Shown: positions 1 to 11,421 of the stretch, piece by piece | Layout: the number at the start of each line of letters is the position of its first letter | How positions within the stretch are numbered: position 1 is the stretch's first letter | From: Pseudomonas frederiksbergensis | GTDB taxonomy: Bacteria > Pseudomonadota > Gammaproteobacteria > Pseudomonadales > Pseudomonadaceae | Direction of reading: 5' to 3' | NCBI RefSeq assembly: GCF_017114915.1 | Contig: NZ_JAAUOE010000008.1 | Location: 14,743-53,243, forward strand | Length of the DNA stretch: 38,501 nucleotides | The notes under the pieces: model-generated | Seen by the model: only the letters and a program-made list of their open reading frames with translations | What the model was told of the DNA's origin: nothing | Databases searched by the model: none | Translations under genes and position numbers: made by a program

Positions 1-5
1 ATCGG

Positions 6-1184
6 TCAGACGTACTGCGCCGCCGCGTAACCGGAGGCCCAGGCCCATTGAAAGTTGAAACCGCCCAGATGCCCGGTGACGTCGAGCACTTCGCCGACGA
101 AATACAGGCCAGGGCTTTTCAGCGATTCCATGGTCTTGGACGACACTTCGCGCGTGTCGACGCCACCCAGGGTCACTTCGGCCGTGCGGTAGCCTTCGGT
201 GCCGGCCGGCACGACTTTCCAGCTCGCCAGTTTTTCGGCGATGTCCGCAATTTCCGCATGGGTGTACTGCTTCATCGGTTTGGAGACGAACCAGTTATCC
301 GCCAGCAGGTTGGCCATCTTCTTGGTGAAGATTTCACCGAGCAGGGTTTTCAGTTCGCTGTTCGGGCGCTCGACTTGCTGCTGTTGCAGCCAACTCGGTA
401 CGTCGTGATCCGGCATCAGGTTGATCTCTACCGTGTCGCCGGATTCCCAGAATGAAGAAATCTGCAAAATCGCCGGGCCGCTGAGGCCGCGGTGGGTGAA
501 CAGGATGTTCTCGCGGAAACTCTGGTCGTTGCAGCTCACCAGGCAATCCACCGACGTACCGGACAGCTCGGTGCACAGTTCCTTGAGCTGATCGGTGATG
601 GTGAACGGCACCAGGCCGGCGCGGGTCGGCAGCAGGTCGTGGCCGAACTGTTTGGCCACCTGATAACCGAAACCGGTGGCGCCGAGGGTCGGAATCGACA
701 GGCCGCCAGTGGCGATCACCAACGATTCGCAGGTGATCTGGCCCAGCGTGGTGTCCAGCAGATAACCGCTTTCGAGCTTTTCGATGGTCTGGATCGAGGT
801 GTCCAGGTGCAGGCTGACGCCGACCTGATCGCATTCATCGAGCAACATTTCGAGAATGTCGCTGGATTTGTTATCGCAGAACAGTTGGCCGAGTTTTTTC
901 TCGTGGTACGGCACGCCGTGTTTGGCCACCAGACCGATGAAGTCCCACTGGGTGTAGCGCGCCAGTGCGGATTTGCAGAAATGGGCGTTCTGCGAGAGGA
1001 AATTGCCCGGTTCGGTGTACATGTTGGTGAAATTGCAGCGCCCACCGCCCGACATGAGGATTTTTTTGCCGGCCTTGTTGGCATGGTCAAGCAACATCAC
1101 CTTGCGCCCGCGCCCGGCGGCGGTCAGCGCACACATCAACCCTGCGGCGCCAGCGCCAATGATCACGACTTCGGTAGAGCGCAA
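6..1184 (-). CDS. HI0933/YhiN-family FAD-dependent oxidoreductase
   Basis: Flavoprotein of the HI0933-like (YhiN) family, about 392 aa, cytosolic; the substrate of this family is not known. Seen: an N-terminal dinucleotide-binding motif (VVIIGAGAAGLM), the family signature KKILMSGGGRCNFTN about 30 residues on, and the C-terminal FAD-contact block GLYFVGEVLDVTGHLGGFNFQWA. I place the start at the TTG at 1184, preceded by GAGGA at suitable spacing. The frame stays open upstream to an ATG at 1238, but those residues come from translating a REP repeat and should not be annotated as protein. It is the last gene of a minus-strand run (mdtD-like, dbpA, this), separated from dbpA by the REP. Family assignment is firm; physiological role is unknown. 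Confidence 0.88.
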   Translation of the reverse strand: MRSTEVVIIGAGAAGLMCALTAAGRGRKVMLLDHANKAGKKILMSGGGRCNFTNMYTEPGNFLSQNAHFCKSALARYTQWDFIGLVAKHGVPYHEKKLGQLFCDNKSSDILEMLLDECDQVGVSLHLDTSIQTIEKLESGYLLDTTLGQITCESLVIATGGLSIPTLGATGFGYQVAKQFGHDLLPTRAGLVPFTITDQLKELCTELSGTSVDCLVSCNDQSFRENILFTHRGLSGPAILQISSFWESGDTVEINLMPDHDVPSWLQQQQVERPNSELKTLLGEIFTKKMANLLADNWFVSKPMKQYTHAEIADIAEKLASWKVVPAGTEGYRTAEVTLGGVDTREVSSKTMESLKSPGLYFVGEVLDVTGHLGGFNFQWAWASGYAAAQYV

Positions 1185-1203
1185 AACGGTGTCCTCACAC
1201 AAT

Positions 1204-1312
1204 GATCGTTCCCACGCTCTGCGTGGGAATGCCGCCATGGACGCTCTGCGTCCGCCGTTATGTGACGCGGAGCGTCACGGGATGCATTCCCACGCAGAGC
1301 GTGGGAACGATC
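1204..1312. repeat. REP-type inverted pair, GTTCCCACGC family (copy 1)
   Basis: Two inverted REP units face each other: GATCGTTCCCACGCTCTGCG at the left and its reverse complement at the right, with an inner GACGC/GCGTC stem pair. The same family occurs at 4215-4324, 7270-7375, 22836-22942 and 33112-33221, with a single unit at 13705-13732. It fills the dbpA/HI0933 gap. Confidence 0.92.
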
Positions 1313-1321
1313 GGCAATCTC

Positions 1322-2707
<1,386 letters not shown>

Positions 2708-2764
2708 GGGACTGGCCTGCAAAACAAAATGTCGCGCAGTGTACCAGTCCGATGGCCATTCGCC

Positions 2765-4192
2765 CTAAGGCTCTATGTGTTCTTCCGGATGTCTGACGCG
2801 CCGTCCGTCAGTTCTGGACAGTTGCGAAAAAATCGTCGCGGCCAACATGGCCATGATTCCGACGGTCACGAATGTGAGTTGAAATGCGCCCAAAACGGTA
2901 TCAACGCCATCGTTTCCGATCTCTGCGGTAAAGCCACCCAGCAACGCACCGGCACAGGCTACACCGAGGCTCAGGGACAATTGCGCGACCACCGACAGCA
3001 AACTGTTGCCGCTGCTGGCGCTGGCGTCATCGAGGTCGATCAGGGTCACGGTATTCATCGCGGTGAACTGCAAGGAGTTGATCGCTCCCAGAATCGCCAA
3101 CTGGGCCAGCAACAGCCAATACGGCGTCTGCTCGCTGACCAGGCCCATGCTGGCCAGCATGATCCCCAACGCCAGCGTGTTGCCGGTCAGCACGATGCGG
3201 TAGCCGAAACGCTCGATCAGCGGCCGCGCCACCGACTTGGCGACCATCGCCGCCGCGGCCAGTGGCAGCATGCTCATCCCGGCCTGAGACGGCGAATAAC
3301 CCAACGCCACTTGCAGCAGCAAGGGCACCAGGAACGGCAACGCGCCGCTGCCAAGACGGGCGAACAGGTTGCCGAGGATGCCCACGGCGAAGGTCCGGGT
3401 CTTGAACAGCGACGGCGCGAACAACGGATTATCGATGTGCCCGGCGCGCAACCAATAGGCCGCCAGACACGCCATGCCGCCAAACAGCAGCAACATCACC
3501 CGCAAGTGCGGCAGGTGCAGCTCGCCCAGGCCTTCCATGGCGATGGTGATCAGCACCATCGCCGCGCCGAACAGCAAAAAGCCCAGGCTATCGAAGCGGG
3601 TTCGCTCGCTGCCGCGCAGGTCGGGAATGAATTTCCACACCGCGTAGCAACCGATGGCACCCACCGGCAGGTTGATCAGGAAGATCCAGTGCCAGGTCAG
3701 GTATTGCACCATCCAGCCGCCCATGGTCGGGCCGATCAGGGGGCCGAGCAGGCCGGGAATGGTGATGAACCCCATCATCCGCACCAGCTCCGAACGCGGG
3801 TACGCACGCAGCACCACCAGTCGTCCGACCGGCAACATCAAGGCACCGCCCAGGCCCTGGATCACCCGGGCGCCGATCAGCATGCTCAGAGTGCTCGACA
3901 AGGCGCAGAGCAATGAGCCGATGCTGAACAGCAGGATGGCGCCGAAGAAGATCTTCTTGGTGCCGAAACGGTCGGCGATCCAGCCGGAGGCGGGGATCAG
4001 CAAGGCGACGGTGAGCATGTAGGCGATGATCACGCCTTGCATGCGCAGCGGGTCTTCGGCCAGGTCCCGGGCCATGGCGGGGAGGGCGGTGTTGAGGATT
4101 GTCCCGTCGAGGGACTGCATGAAGAAGGCAATGGCGACGACCCACGGCAACCAGCGGGCAGTGACAGCGTCGAGAGGTGGGCGGTTGGGCAT
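2765..4192 (-). CDS. mdtD: MFS multidrug exporter, DHA2 family (MdtD-like)
   Basis: Inner-membrane proton-driven efflux protein of the DHA2 (14-helix) class, 475 aa, close to E. coli MdtD (471 aa) in length and in running sequence: FFMQSLDGTILNTALPAMA at the start, GWIADRFGTKKIF (MFS motif A), GARVIQGLGGALMLPVGRL, WHWIFLINLPVG, and SSGNSLLS near the end. The start ATG at 4192 has AAGAGG just upstream; the frame stays open upstream through a REP repeat, which I exclude. Unlike E. coli mdtD it has no mdtABC or baeSR neighbours, so its substrate cannot be inferred from context. Confidence 0.9.
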   Translation of the reverse strand: MPNRPPLDAVTARWLPWVVAIAFFMQSLDGTILNTALPAMARDLAEDPLRMQGVIIAYMLTVALLIPASGWIADRFGTKKIFFGAILLFSIGSLLCALSSTLSMLIGARVIQGLGGALMLPVGRLVVLRAYPRSELVRMMGFITIPGLLGPLIGPTMGGWMVQYLTWHWIFLINLPVGAIGCYAVWKFIPDLRGSERTRFDSLGFLLFGAAMVLITIAMEGLGELHLPHLRVMLLLFGGMACLAAYWLRAGHIDNPLFAPSLFKTRTFAVGILGNLFARLGSGALPFLVPLLLQVALGYSPSQAGMSMLPLAAAAMVAKSVARPLIERFGYRIVLTGNTLALGIMLASMGLVSEQTPYWLLLAQLAILGAINSLQFTAMNTVTLIDLDDASASSGNSLLSVVAQLSLSLGVACAGALLGGFTAEIGNDGVDTVLGAFQLTFVTVGIMAMLAATIFSQLSRTDGRRVRHPEEHIEP

Positions 4193-4214
4193 GGGGCCTC
4201 TTGGTGTCGGAAAT

Positions 4215-4324
4215 GATCGTTCCCACGCTCGGCGTGGGAATGCCTCAATGGACGCTCTGCGTCCGCTTCGGTAGGGACGCGGAGCGTCCCGGGCTGCATT
4301 CCCACGCCGAGCGTGGAAACGATC
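4215..4324. repeat. REP-type inverted pair, GTTCCCACGC family (copy 2)
   Basis: Same architecture as the copy at 1204-1312, in the GGCGTGGGAATGC variant. A degraded half unit (CGTGGGAGCGATC) follows at about 4330-4342. It lies between the TldE-like gene and the MFS gene, both on the minus strand. Confidence 0.9.
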
Positions 4325-4348
4325 TGTCAAACGTGGGAGCGATCTGTG

Positions 4349-5686
4349 TCAGAGGGTCAAGGTCAATCGGCTGACCAACGCCCCCGGCAGCAACGCCGAA
4401 GACGTATTCCGCTGGCTGTAGGTACTGGCCGACAACATCAGCTCGCGTTCCTCGGTCAACGCTTCCAGCTGCGAACCGAGCAGGCTGTAGGCGCTGTCGT
4501 CAAAACGCATGGTGCTGACCGGTGCCTGAATCTCGCCGTTCTCGACCCAGAAGGTCGCGAACCGTGTCATGCCGGTCAGGCGTGCTGCCGGTTGGTCCGA
4601 GTAGTTCAGGTACCAGAGGTTGCTGATGTACAAACCGGTGCCCAGTCGCTTGAGAATCTCAGCGTCAGGCAACGCGCCGGCCGCCATGTTCAACGCACTC
4701 GGCGATTCACCGCCGCCGGCACCGTTGGCGGTCAGGCCGTATTCGGCGGCGCTGCGTGAACCCACCAATTGGTCGCCCGCCTTGCCATCAACAATCAGCC
4801 TCAGATCGCTGCGCGGGTAACCTTCACCGGAGAACGCCGGGCTCAGGGAACCGCTGACTTTTTCATCCAGCGACACCAACGGGCTGAACGAACTGTCGCC
4901 ACCGTAGAGCTTCTGCAACGGGCTACTCTTGCTGGCAATCGACTGCGCCGAAAAACCGCCCCAACTGAGCATGCCCATGATTTCTTCCAGCGCTGCTGGT
5001 GCGAGGTACGCGCGGTACTGACCCGGTGCCAGCGTGCGCAATGGCCGACCCAGAAACGCCAACTGCTCGCGGGCCTGCTGGAAGCGCCTGGCAAAGCCTT
5101 CGCTGTTCCAGTCGTGCCCGGCATAGCTGGCTTTCACCGCCTGACCGTTTTCATGGAACAGGCTGAAATCGAAGTTGAAGCTGTTGGCCTGATGCCAGCC
5201 GAACGCGCCCGAGGAGCTGGCGAAGCCACGACTGATCGGCCCGGCGGCATAGAAGCCGACCAAATCGAGCCCCTCGGCGGCCTGAGTGATTTCAGCGACC
5301 ACCTGCTCGGTGTCTGGCAACGGATGATCCTGCACGTTGTTGCTCTGCCAGTGGTCATGGTTGAGCAGCAGGTAGGGGTCCTGAGGCAGCAACGGCAGGG
5401 TGTCGCGCAACTGTTGCAGCCCTTCGGCCAGACGCTGAAGGTCGACTTCCGGGTCGCCCGACAACGTGATGTCGAGGTCGGCGTGGCGACCAGCGTTGAT
5501 CAGTTTGAGGCCGACGCTCGCCTGCTGCACCTGCCCGGCCTGACGGACCTTGGCGTGGTTGAAACGCACGAAGGCCGACGATTCGGCGGCATAGCTGAGG
5601 GTGAATTGTTCAGGCTCGCGAATCGCTTCGCGCAACCAGTTGACCAGTGTTTCAAATGACTCGGCCTGACCTTTGACTGTACTCAT
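4349..5686 (-). CDS. TldE/PmbA-like subunit of a TldD/TldE-type protease
   Basis: Protein of 445 aa of the PmbA/TldD superfamily (E. coli TldE is 450 aa). It shows the family C-terminal block, including SGSLSPAFSGEGYPRSDL, GLYISNLWYLNYSD and the MTRFATFWVENGEIQAP strand. It has no HExxxH, as expected for the non-catalytic TldE partner. It starts one base inside the end of the TldD-like gene (TGATG junction) with GGAGGAG upstream, so translation is probably coupled and a heterodimer is expected. In known systems TldD/TldE degrade unfolded peptides and mature modified peptides such as microcin B17. The lineage's housekeeping tldD and pmbA are normally at other loci, so this looks like a paralogous pair. 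Substrate unknown. Confidence 0.85.
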   Translation of the reverse strand: MSTVKGQAESFETLVNWLREAIREPEQFTLSYAAESSAFVRFNHAKVRQAGQVQQASVGLKLINAGRHADLDITLSGDPEVDLQRLAEGLQQLRDTLPLLPQDPYLLLNHDHWQSNNVQDHPLPDTEQVVAEITQAAEGLDLVGFYAAGPISRGFASSSGAFGWHQANSFNFDFSLFHENGQAVKASYAGHDWNSEGFARRFQQAREQLAFLGRPLRTLAPGQYRAYLAPAALEEIMGMLSWGGFSAQSIASKSSPLQKLYGGDSSFSPLVSLDEKVSGSLSPAFSGEGYPRSDLRLIVDGKAGDQLVGSRSAAEYGLTANGAGGGESPSALNMAAGALPDAEILKRLGTGLYISNLWYLNYSDQPAARLTGMTRFATFWVENGEIQAPVSTMRFDDSAYSLLGSQLEALTEERELMLSASTYSQRNTSSALLPGALVSRLTLTL

Positions 5687-7128
5687 CAGGCGTCTCCTCC
5701 AAACACATCAACGTTGCTGAACACACAGGCCGGCGACGCATGGCCGACGCGGATCACCTGGTTCGGTTCGCCCTTGCCGCAGTTCGGCGTGCCCAGCACC
5801 TTGAAGGTACTGGCGTCGCCGACAGCGCTGAGGCTTTTCCAGAACTGTGCGGAAATCGCCCGGTAGTTGGGGTTTTTCACCACGCCCTTGAGTTCGCCGT
5901 TTTCGATCAGCTGAGCCCATTCGCAGCCGAACTGGAATTTGTTGCGCGCATCGTCGATGGACCACGAACGGTTGGTGCTCATCAAGATGCCGCGTTCGAT
6001 GTTGCCGATCATTTGTTCCAGCGGCTGATCGCCCGGCTCGATGTTGAGGTTGGCCATGCGATCGATCGGCGGACGGTTCCAGCCGCAGGCGCGGCTGTTG
6101 GCAACGCCGTCCATGCCAGCCCGAAATTGCGAGAGCGCGCCGCCCAATGGCCGCAGCAACAATCCTTCCTTGATCAGAAATTGCTTGCTGGCGGCGGTGC
6201 CTTCGTCGTCATGGCCGTAGCTGGCGAGTTGTTCGGGGATGTCCGGGTCGAACGTCACGTTGAGCAGTGCGGAGCCGTATTGCAGGCGGCCGAAGTCTTG
6301 CGCCTTGACGAAACTGGTGCCGGCGTAATTGCGCTCATCGCCCAGGATGCGGTCCAGCTCCAGCGGGTGACCGATGGACTCGTGAATCTGCAGCATCATC
6401 TGGTCGGGCATCAGCAACAGGTCGCGCGGGCCTTGCGGGGTGTTCGGCGCCAGCAGTAATTGCAGTGCCTGATCGGCAATCTTCGGCCCGGCACCGATCA
6501 GGCCGCAGCGGCTGATCACATCAAAGCCGCCCTGCTGGCCGAAATTCTCACGGCCCAGGGTGCGGGTCTGGCTGTCGCTGCCGTCGTAGGCGGTGACGTC
6601 CATGCTCGGGTAGACGAAACGCTGAGCCTGGCGCAATTCGGCGCCGGCGCTGTTGAGGTAGATCTGCTCAACGTTGGTGATGCCGATGCTCGCCTGCCAG
6701 TTCACCAGGCGTTCGTCCTTGGGCACGGCGGCGGATTCGGCGCCGAGCAGTTGGTAGCAATCGCTCAGGGACGGGAAGGACTGGTCGACGTTCGGCGAGA
6801 AGTAGTCGGCGCGGTCGCTGGAAACGGCTTGCTCGCGCAGGTCGAGCAGGGCATGGGGCTTGAGGCGACGGGCTTGTTGCTCGGCTTTCTCCAGCGCGGC
6901 TTGCAGGCCGGACTGGGACAAGTCGTTGGTGGCGGCATAGGCTTCGACGCCGTTGACCCGAACGGTGAGCATTGCGCCTTCGTCCTGGCTCAGGCTCGGC
7001 GGTTCGGCGACGTTCTTGCGCACCGACAGATGCTGGCCGGACTCGCGCACATAACGCAGCGAAAAGAATTCAGCGCCCGTGCGCAACGCAGCGAAGCGCT
7101 GCTTGAGCTGGGGGTGGAAATCGAACAT
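5686..7128 (-). CDS. TldD-like zinc metalloprotease subunit
   Basis: Protein of 480 aa (E. coli TldD is 481 aa) of the TldD/PmbA family. The zinc motif HExxxH is present as H249-E250-S-I-G-H254, and the third expected ligand is C450 in GTPNCGKGEPNQ, matching the place of the E. coli TldD cysteine. The active-site lid context MMLQIHESIGHPLELDRILG is intact, so the protein should be catalytic. The start ATG at 7128 has AAGGAGG seven bases upstream. It is first in a two-gene unit with the TldE-like gene. No cyclodehydratase, precursor peptide or other RiPP gene is visible within several kilobases, so a role in peptide maturation is not supported here. Confidence 0.88.
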   Translation of the reverse strand: MFDFHPQLKQRFAALRTGAEFFSLRYVRESGQHLSVRKNVAEPPSLSQDEGAMLTVRVNGVEAYAATNDLSQSGLQAALEKAEQQARRLKPHALLDLREQAVSSDRADYFSPNVDQSFPSLSDCYQLLGAESAAVPKDERLVNWQASIGITNVEQIYLNSAGAELRQAQRFVYPSMDVTAYDGSDSQTRTLGRENFGQQGGFDVISRCGLIGAGPKIADQALQLLLAPNTPQGPRDLLLMPDQMMLQIHESIGHPLELDRILGDERNYAGTSFVKAQDFGRLQYGSALLNVTFDPDIPEQLASYGHDDEGTAASKQFLIKEGLLLRPLGGALSQFRAGMDGVANSRACGWNRPPIDRMANLNIEPGDQPLEQMIGNIERGILMSTNRSWSIDDARNKFQFGCEWAQLIENGELKGVVKNPNYRAISAQFWKSLSAVGDASTFKVLGTPNCGKGEPNQVIRVGHASPACVFSNVDVFGGDA

Positions 7129-7269
7129 TCGGGAACCTCCTTGGTATGGAGTGGCGGCGAATCGGTGTTGCGAGGGGGGTGAAACGTTTGCGTGGCGCTA
7201 GATTAGGCCTGCGTGGGGGCAGGATCAAGCGAAGAGGGTGTAGGGGGGGATTTACCGCTTGAGTCGGCT

Positions 7270-7375
7270 GATCGTTCCCACGCTCTGCGTGGGAACGCCG
7301 CCACGGACGCTCTGCGTCCGCTGTGTGACGCGGAGCGTCACTGGATGCATTCCCATGCGGAGCATGGGAACGATC
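7270..7375. repeat. REP-type inverted pair, GTTCCCACGC family (copy 3)
   Basis: Inverted pair of the same family as 1204-1312; the right arm carries changes (CCCATGCGGAGCATGGG) that keep pairing within that arm. It separates betA from the TldD-like gene; both are on the minus strand. The stretch 7129-7269 otherwise holds only the TldD-like ribosome binding site and probably its promoter. Confidence 0.9.
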
Positions 7376-7383
7376 ACTGCGAC

Positions 7384-9087
7384 TTACTGCGCGGTAGGGC
7401 TCACATCCCGCAACGGCTTGCCACGCACCGGTGCACCGCCGGCCACGTAATACTTGGCCTTGCTGCGCGGCAGTGGTTTACGGCCGCGGATCTTGTCGGC
7501 GATTTTCTCGGCCATCATGATCGTTGGTGCGTTCAGGTTGCCGGTGGTGATGATCGGCATGATCGAGGCATCGACCACGCGCAGGGCTTGCAGGCCATGC
7601 ACACGACCTTCGCCATCGACCACGGCCATCTCGTCGGTGCCCATCTTGCACGAGCAGGATGGGTGGAACGCGGTTTCGGCGTGCTCGCGGATGAACTTGT
7701 CCAGCTGCTCGTCGGTTTGTACCTCGATGCCCGGGCTGATTTCGCGACCACGGAAAGCGTCCAGCGCCGGCTGTTGCATGATTTCACGGGTCAGGCGGAT
7801 GCCATCGCGAAATTCCTGCCAGTCCTGCTCGGTGGCCATGTAGTTGAACAGGATGCTCGGGTATTCGCGCGGATCCTTGGACTTGGCCTGGATGCGACCG
7901 CGGCTTGGCGACCGCATGGAACCCATGTGTGCCTGGAAACCGTGCTCTTTCACACCGTTGCTACCGTTGTAGTTAATCGCTACCGGCAGGAAGTGGTACT
8001 GAATGTTCGGCCATTCGAATTCCGGACGGGTGCGGATGAAGCCGCCGGCTTCGAACTGGTTGCTGGCGCCGATGCCGGTGCCGTTGAACAGCCACTCGGC
8101 ACCGATGGCCGGTTGGTTGTGCAGCAGCAGCGACGGGTACAGCGAGACCGGTTGGGTGCAGGCGTATTGCAGGTACAACTCAAGGTGATCCTGCAGGTTT
8201 TCACCGACGCCCGGCAGGTCGTGGACCACCGGAATATCGAGCTTTTTCAGCAGTTCGGCCGGGCCGACACCGGAGCGTTGCAGGATCTGCGGCGACGCGA
8301 TGGCGCCGGAGCACAGCAACACTTCTTTGCGGGCACGGACTTCAACGCGCTCTTCAGCCGCGCCGATCAGGTAGCGCACGCCGACCGCACGCTTGCCTTC
8401 GAAAAGAATTTTGTCGGTCAGGGCGTGGGTGACGATGGTCAGGGTCGAACGCTTCTTGGCGATGTCCAGGTAACCGCGAGCGGTACTGGCGCGACGGCCT
8501 TTGGGCGTCACGGTGCGGTCCATCGGGCCGAAACCTTCCTGCTGGTAACCGTTCAAGTCTTCGGTACGCGGGTAACCTGCTTGTACGCCTGCTTCAACCA
8601 TCGCACTGAACAGCGGGTTGTTGCCGGCTTTCGGCGTGGTCACGCTGACCGGACCGTCGCCGCCGTGGTAGTCGTTCGGGCCGATGTCACGGGTTTCCGC
8701 CTTGCGGAAATACGGCAGGCAGTCGAGGTAGGTCCAGTCTTCCAGGCCGGGCAGCTTCGCCCAGCCATCATAGTCCATGGCATTGCCACGGATGTAGCAC
8801 ATGCCGTTGATCAGCGAAGAACCACCCAGGCCCTTGCCGCGACCGCATTCCATCCGGCGACCGTCCATGTGTGGCTCTGGATCGGTTTCGTATGCCCAGT
8901 TGTAGCGACGACCTTGCAGCGGGAACGCCAAAGCCGCCGGCATTTGCGTGCGGAAATCCAGACGGTAATCCGGGCCGCCCGCTTCGAGCAGCAGCACGGT
9001 GACGCCTTCGTCTTCAGTCAGACGGGTCGCCAGGGTGTTACCGGCTGAACCGGCACCGATGATGATGTAATCGAATACTTGGGACAT
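7384..9087 (-). CDS. betA: Choline dehydrogenase BetA
   Basis: GMC-family flavoprotein that oxidises choline to betaine aldehyde (and can oxidise the aldehyde), membrane-associated and linked to the respiratory chain. Seen: N-terminal FAD motif [17 protein letters not shown], the GMC signature [15 protein letters not shown], and the C-terminal active-site block with H475 ([10 protein letters not shown]) followed by [15 protein letters not shown]. Length is 567 aa against 556 in E. coli. I choose ATG at 9087, eight bases from AGAGGG, over an in-frame GTG at 9096 that lies too close to it. It is the last gene of betI-betB-betA; a repeat pair occupies the 153-bp gap after betB. Confidence 0.97.
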   Translation of the reverse strand: MSQVFDYIIIGAGSAGNTLATRLTEDEGVTVLLLEAGGPDYRLDFRTQMPAALAFPLQGRRYNWAYETDPEPHMDGRRMECGRGKGLGGSSLINGMCYIRGNAMDYDGWAKLPGLEDWTYLDCLPYFRKAETRDIGPNDYHGGDGPVSVTTPKAGNNPLFSAMVEAGVQAGYPRTEDLNGYQQEGFGPMDRTVTPKGRRASTARGYLDIAKKRSTLTIVTHALTDKILFEGKRAVGVRYLIGAAEERVEVRARKEVLLCSGAIASPQILQRSGVGPAELLKKLDIPVVHDLPGVGENLQDHLELYLQYACTQPVSLYPSLLLHNQPAIGAEWLFNGTGIGASNQFEAGGFIRTRPEFEWPNIQYHFLPVAINYNGSNGVKEHGFQAHMGSMRSPSRGRIQAKSKDPREYPSILFNYMATEQDWQEFRDGIRLTREIMQQPALDAFRGREISPGIEVQTDEQLDKFIREHAETAFHPSCSCKMGTDEMAVVDGEGRVHGLQALRVVDASIMPIITTGNLNAPTIMMAEKIADKIRGRKPLPRSKAKYYVAGGAPVRGKPLRDVSPTAQ

Positions 9088-9122
9088 TAAATGCACCCTC
9101 TTTGAAGTTGGTCAGGTCGCCC

Positions 9123-9224
9123 GTAGCAGCTGCCGAGGCACGAGGCTGCGTTGGGCTGCGCAGCAGTCCCCGAGGGCGGCCCTTCGGACCGCAACGCAGC
9201 CTCGTGCCTCGGCAGCTGCTACAG
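9123..9224. repeat. Inverted repeat pair, GTAGCAGCTGCCGAGGCACG family
   Basis: Arms of about 28 bp: GTAGCAGCTGCCGAGGCACG at the left continuing to GAGGCTGCG, and the reverse complement ending CGGCAGCTGCTAC at the right, around a short centre with further self-complementarity (CCCCGAGGG, CCCTTCGG). This is a different family from the GTTCCCACGC repeats. It lies between betB and betA inside the operon. Confidence 0.88.
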
Positions 9225-9240
9225 GTTGTGCGCGGGTGCC

Positions 9241-10713
9241 TTAGAACACTGAGGCGTAATCGCCCAGTTCGACCTGTACCGATTTGATGCGTGTGAAGTT
9301 GTTCAGCGAGCTGATGCCGTTCTCACGGCCCACGCCCGACTGCTTGTAGCCGCCGACCGGCATCTTGGCGTCGGACTCGCCCCAGGCGTTGATCCAGCAG
9401 ATACCGGCTTCCAATTGATGAATCACGCGGTGGGCGCGGTTCAGGTCTTTGGTGACAACGCCGGCCGCCAGGCCGAAGTCGGTGTCGTTGGCGCGACGGA
9501 TCACTTCTTCTTCGGTTTCGTAGCTCAGGATGCTCATCACCGGCCCGAAAATTTCTTCGCGCACGATGGTCATCTCGTCGGTGCAGTCGGTGAACACGGT
9601 CGGCGCCACGAATGCGCCTTTGGCGAATTCGCCGTCAGTCAGACGATCGCCGCCGCACAACAGGCGAGCGCCTTCTTCCTTACCTTTGGCGATGTAACCC
9701 AGCACGCTTTCCATGTGGGCGAAGCTGACCAGTGGGCCGAAGTTGGTGTTTTCGTCTTGCGGATTGCCGACGCGGATGCGTGCAACGCGCTCAACGATCT
9801 TGGCTTCGAACGCGGCTTTGAGGTGGCTCGGCACGAACACGCGAGTGCCGTTGGTGCAAACCTGGCCAGAGCTGTAGAAGTTGGCCATCATCGCGGTGTC
9901 GGCGGCGCGATCGAGGTCGGCGTCGTCGAAAATGATCAGCGGGGATTTGCCGCCCAGTTCCATGGTCACGTCTTTGAGCGTGGAGGCGGAAGCGCTGGCC
10001 ATGACTTTCTTGCCGGTGTCGGTGCCGCCGGTGAAGGAGACTTTTTCGATGCGTGGGTGCTCGGTCAGCCAGGTGCCGACTTCACGGCCGCTGCCGGTCA
10101 ACACGTTGAACACGCCAGCCGGCAGGCCCGCTTCGGTGTAGATTTCGGCCAGTTTCAGAGTCGTCAGCGAGGTGACTTCGCTTGGCTTGAAGATCATCGC
10201 GTTACCGGCCGCCAGGGCTGGAGCGGATTTCCACAGGGCGATCTGGATCGGGTAGTTCCACGCGCCGATACCGGCCACGATGCCCAGCGGCTCGCGACGG
10301 GTGTAGACAAAAGAGGTAGTGCGCAGCGGGATCTGCTCGCCTTCGATGGCTGGTACCAGGCCTGCGTAGTATTCCAGCACGTCAGCGCCGGTGACGATGT
10401 CGACGTAACGGGTTTCGGAGTACGCCTTGCCGGTGTCCAGGGTTTCCAGGGCGGCCAGTTCATCGTTGCGCTCGCGCAGGATGTCCACGGCACGACGCAG
10501 GATGCGCGAACGCTCCATGGCGGTCATCGCGGCCCAGATTTTCTGGCCCTTTTCGGCACTGACCACTGCACGCTCGACGTCTTCCTTGGTCGCACGCTGT
10601 ACGGTTGCGAGGACTTCACCGTTAGCCGGGTTGATGGCTTCGAAGGTGGCGTCGCTGCTGGCGTCGGTGTAACCGCCATCGATGTAGAGTTTTTGCAGTT
10701 CGAAACGGGCCAT
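9241..10713 (-). CDS. betB: Betaine aldehyde dehydrogenase BetB
   Basis: NAD(P)-dependent aldehyde dehydrogenase (490 aa) converting betaine aldehyde to glycine betaine in the cytosol. Catalytic C286 ([14 protein letters not shown]) and general base E252 ([14 protein letters not shown]) are present; these numbers and the length equal those of the characterised P. aeruginosa enzyme. The cofactor region [13 protein letters not shown] and the oligomerisation-domain end [24 protein letters not shown] are also intact. The start ATG at 10713 has GCGAGG upstream. It sits 18 bp downstream of betI and before betA, so it should share the choline-inducible betI promoter. Confidence 0.98.
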   Translation of the reverse strand: MARFELQKLYIDGGYTDASSDATFEAINPANGEVLATVQRATKEDVERAVVSAEKGQKIWAAMTAMERSRILRRAVDILRERNDELAALETLDTGKAYSETRYVDIVTGADVLEYYAGLVPAIEGEQIPLRTTSFVYTRREPLGIVAGIGAWNYPIQIALWKSAPALAAGNAMIFKPSEVTSLTTLKLAEIYTEAGLPAGVFNVLTGSGREVGTWLTEHPRIEKVSFTGGTDTGKKVMASASASTLKDVTMELGGKSPLIIFDDADLDRAADTAMMANFYSSGQVCTNGTRVFVPSHLKAAFEAKIVERVARIRVGNPQDENTNFGPLVSFAHMESVLGYIAKGKEEGARLLCGGDRLTDGEFAKGAFVAPTVFTDCTDEMTIVREEIFGPVMSILSYETEEEVIRRANDTDFGLAAGVVTKDLNRAHRVIHQLEAGICWINAWGESDAKMPVGGYKQSGVGRENGISSLNNFTRIKSVQVELGDYASVF

Positions 10714-10731
10714 AGTGTCCTCGCAAGTGCA

Positions 10732-11364
10732 TTAAGTGGTTGGCAGGGGTTGAGCGGTTTTATGTGTGCTCTGACTCACCTGCTTGGCCAGTTGGAAATC
10801 CATGTATTCGTAAGCGATCTGGTGCGCCTGCGCGGTGTCGAAAGCATCTCCCGACAGCGCGCCGCGCAACCACAAACCGTCAATGAGGGCTGCCAGGCCA
10901 CGGGCGGCGGTGCGCGCATCATCGAGCGGCAACACACGGCGGAACTGGCAGCACAGGTTGGAATACAGACGGTGATCGTTGATCCGCTGCAACCTGTGCA
11001 AAGACGGGTGGTGCATGCTGGCGGCCCAGAAGGCCAACCAGGTTTTCATTGCCGGGCCATTGACCTGGCTGGCGTCGAAGTTGCCTTCGATAATCACCTG
11101 GAGGTGGGCCCGTGGGCTGTTGTCCTCCAACGCATGACGGCGCGCGGTGACGTTCTCGCTGAGGACGCTCATCAGGTACTGCGCCGTGGCGGCGATCAGG
11201 CCGTTCTTGTCCTGAAAGTAGTGACTGATGATGCCATTCGAGACGCCGGCCAAACGGGCGATCAGCGCAATGCTGGCGTCCCCCATGCCGACCTGATCGA
11301 TGGCCTGCAAAGTGGCTTCGATCAATTGCTGGCGGCGGATGGGTTGCATACCGACCTTGGGCAT
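10732..11364 (-). CDS. betI: Choline-responsive TetR-family repressor BetI
   Basis: Transcriptional repressor of the bet genes, relieved by choline. The N-terminal TetR HTH is clear ([31 protein letters not shown]), and the C-terminal domain carries the family blocks [48 protein letters not shown] and [17 protein letters not shown] start at [13 protein letters not shown] (ATG at 11364, AAGGAG upstream), as in other Pseudomonas BetI; the frame extends three residues further without support. 210 aa. First gene of betIBA; its likely operator is the palindrome at 11435-11454 between betI and the divergent betT. Confidence 0.97.
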   Translation of the reverse strand: MPKVGMQPIRRQQLIEATLQAIDQVGMGDASIALIARLAGVSNGIISHYFQDKNGLIAATAQYLMSVLSENVTARRHALEDNSPRAHLQVIIEGNFDASQVNGPAMKTWLAFWAASMHHPSLHRLQRINDHRLYSNLCCQFRRVLPLDDARTAARGLAALIDGLWLRGALSGDAFDTAQAHQIAYEYMDFQLAKQVSQSTHKTAQPLPTT

Positions 11365-11421
11365 CTTGCACATCTCCTTAGGCCTTCCGGTGGACGAAAT
11401 TCGGCTACCGGATTGAGGGCC

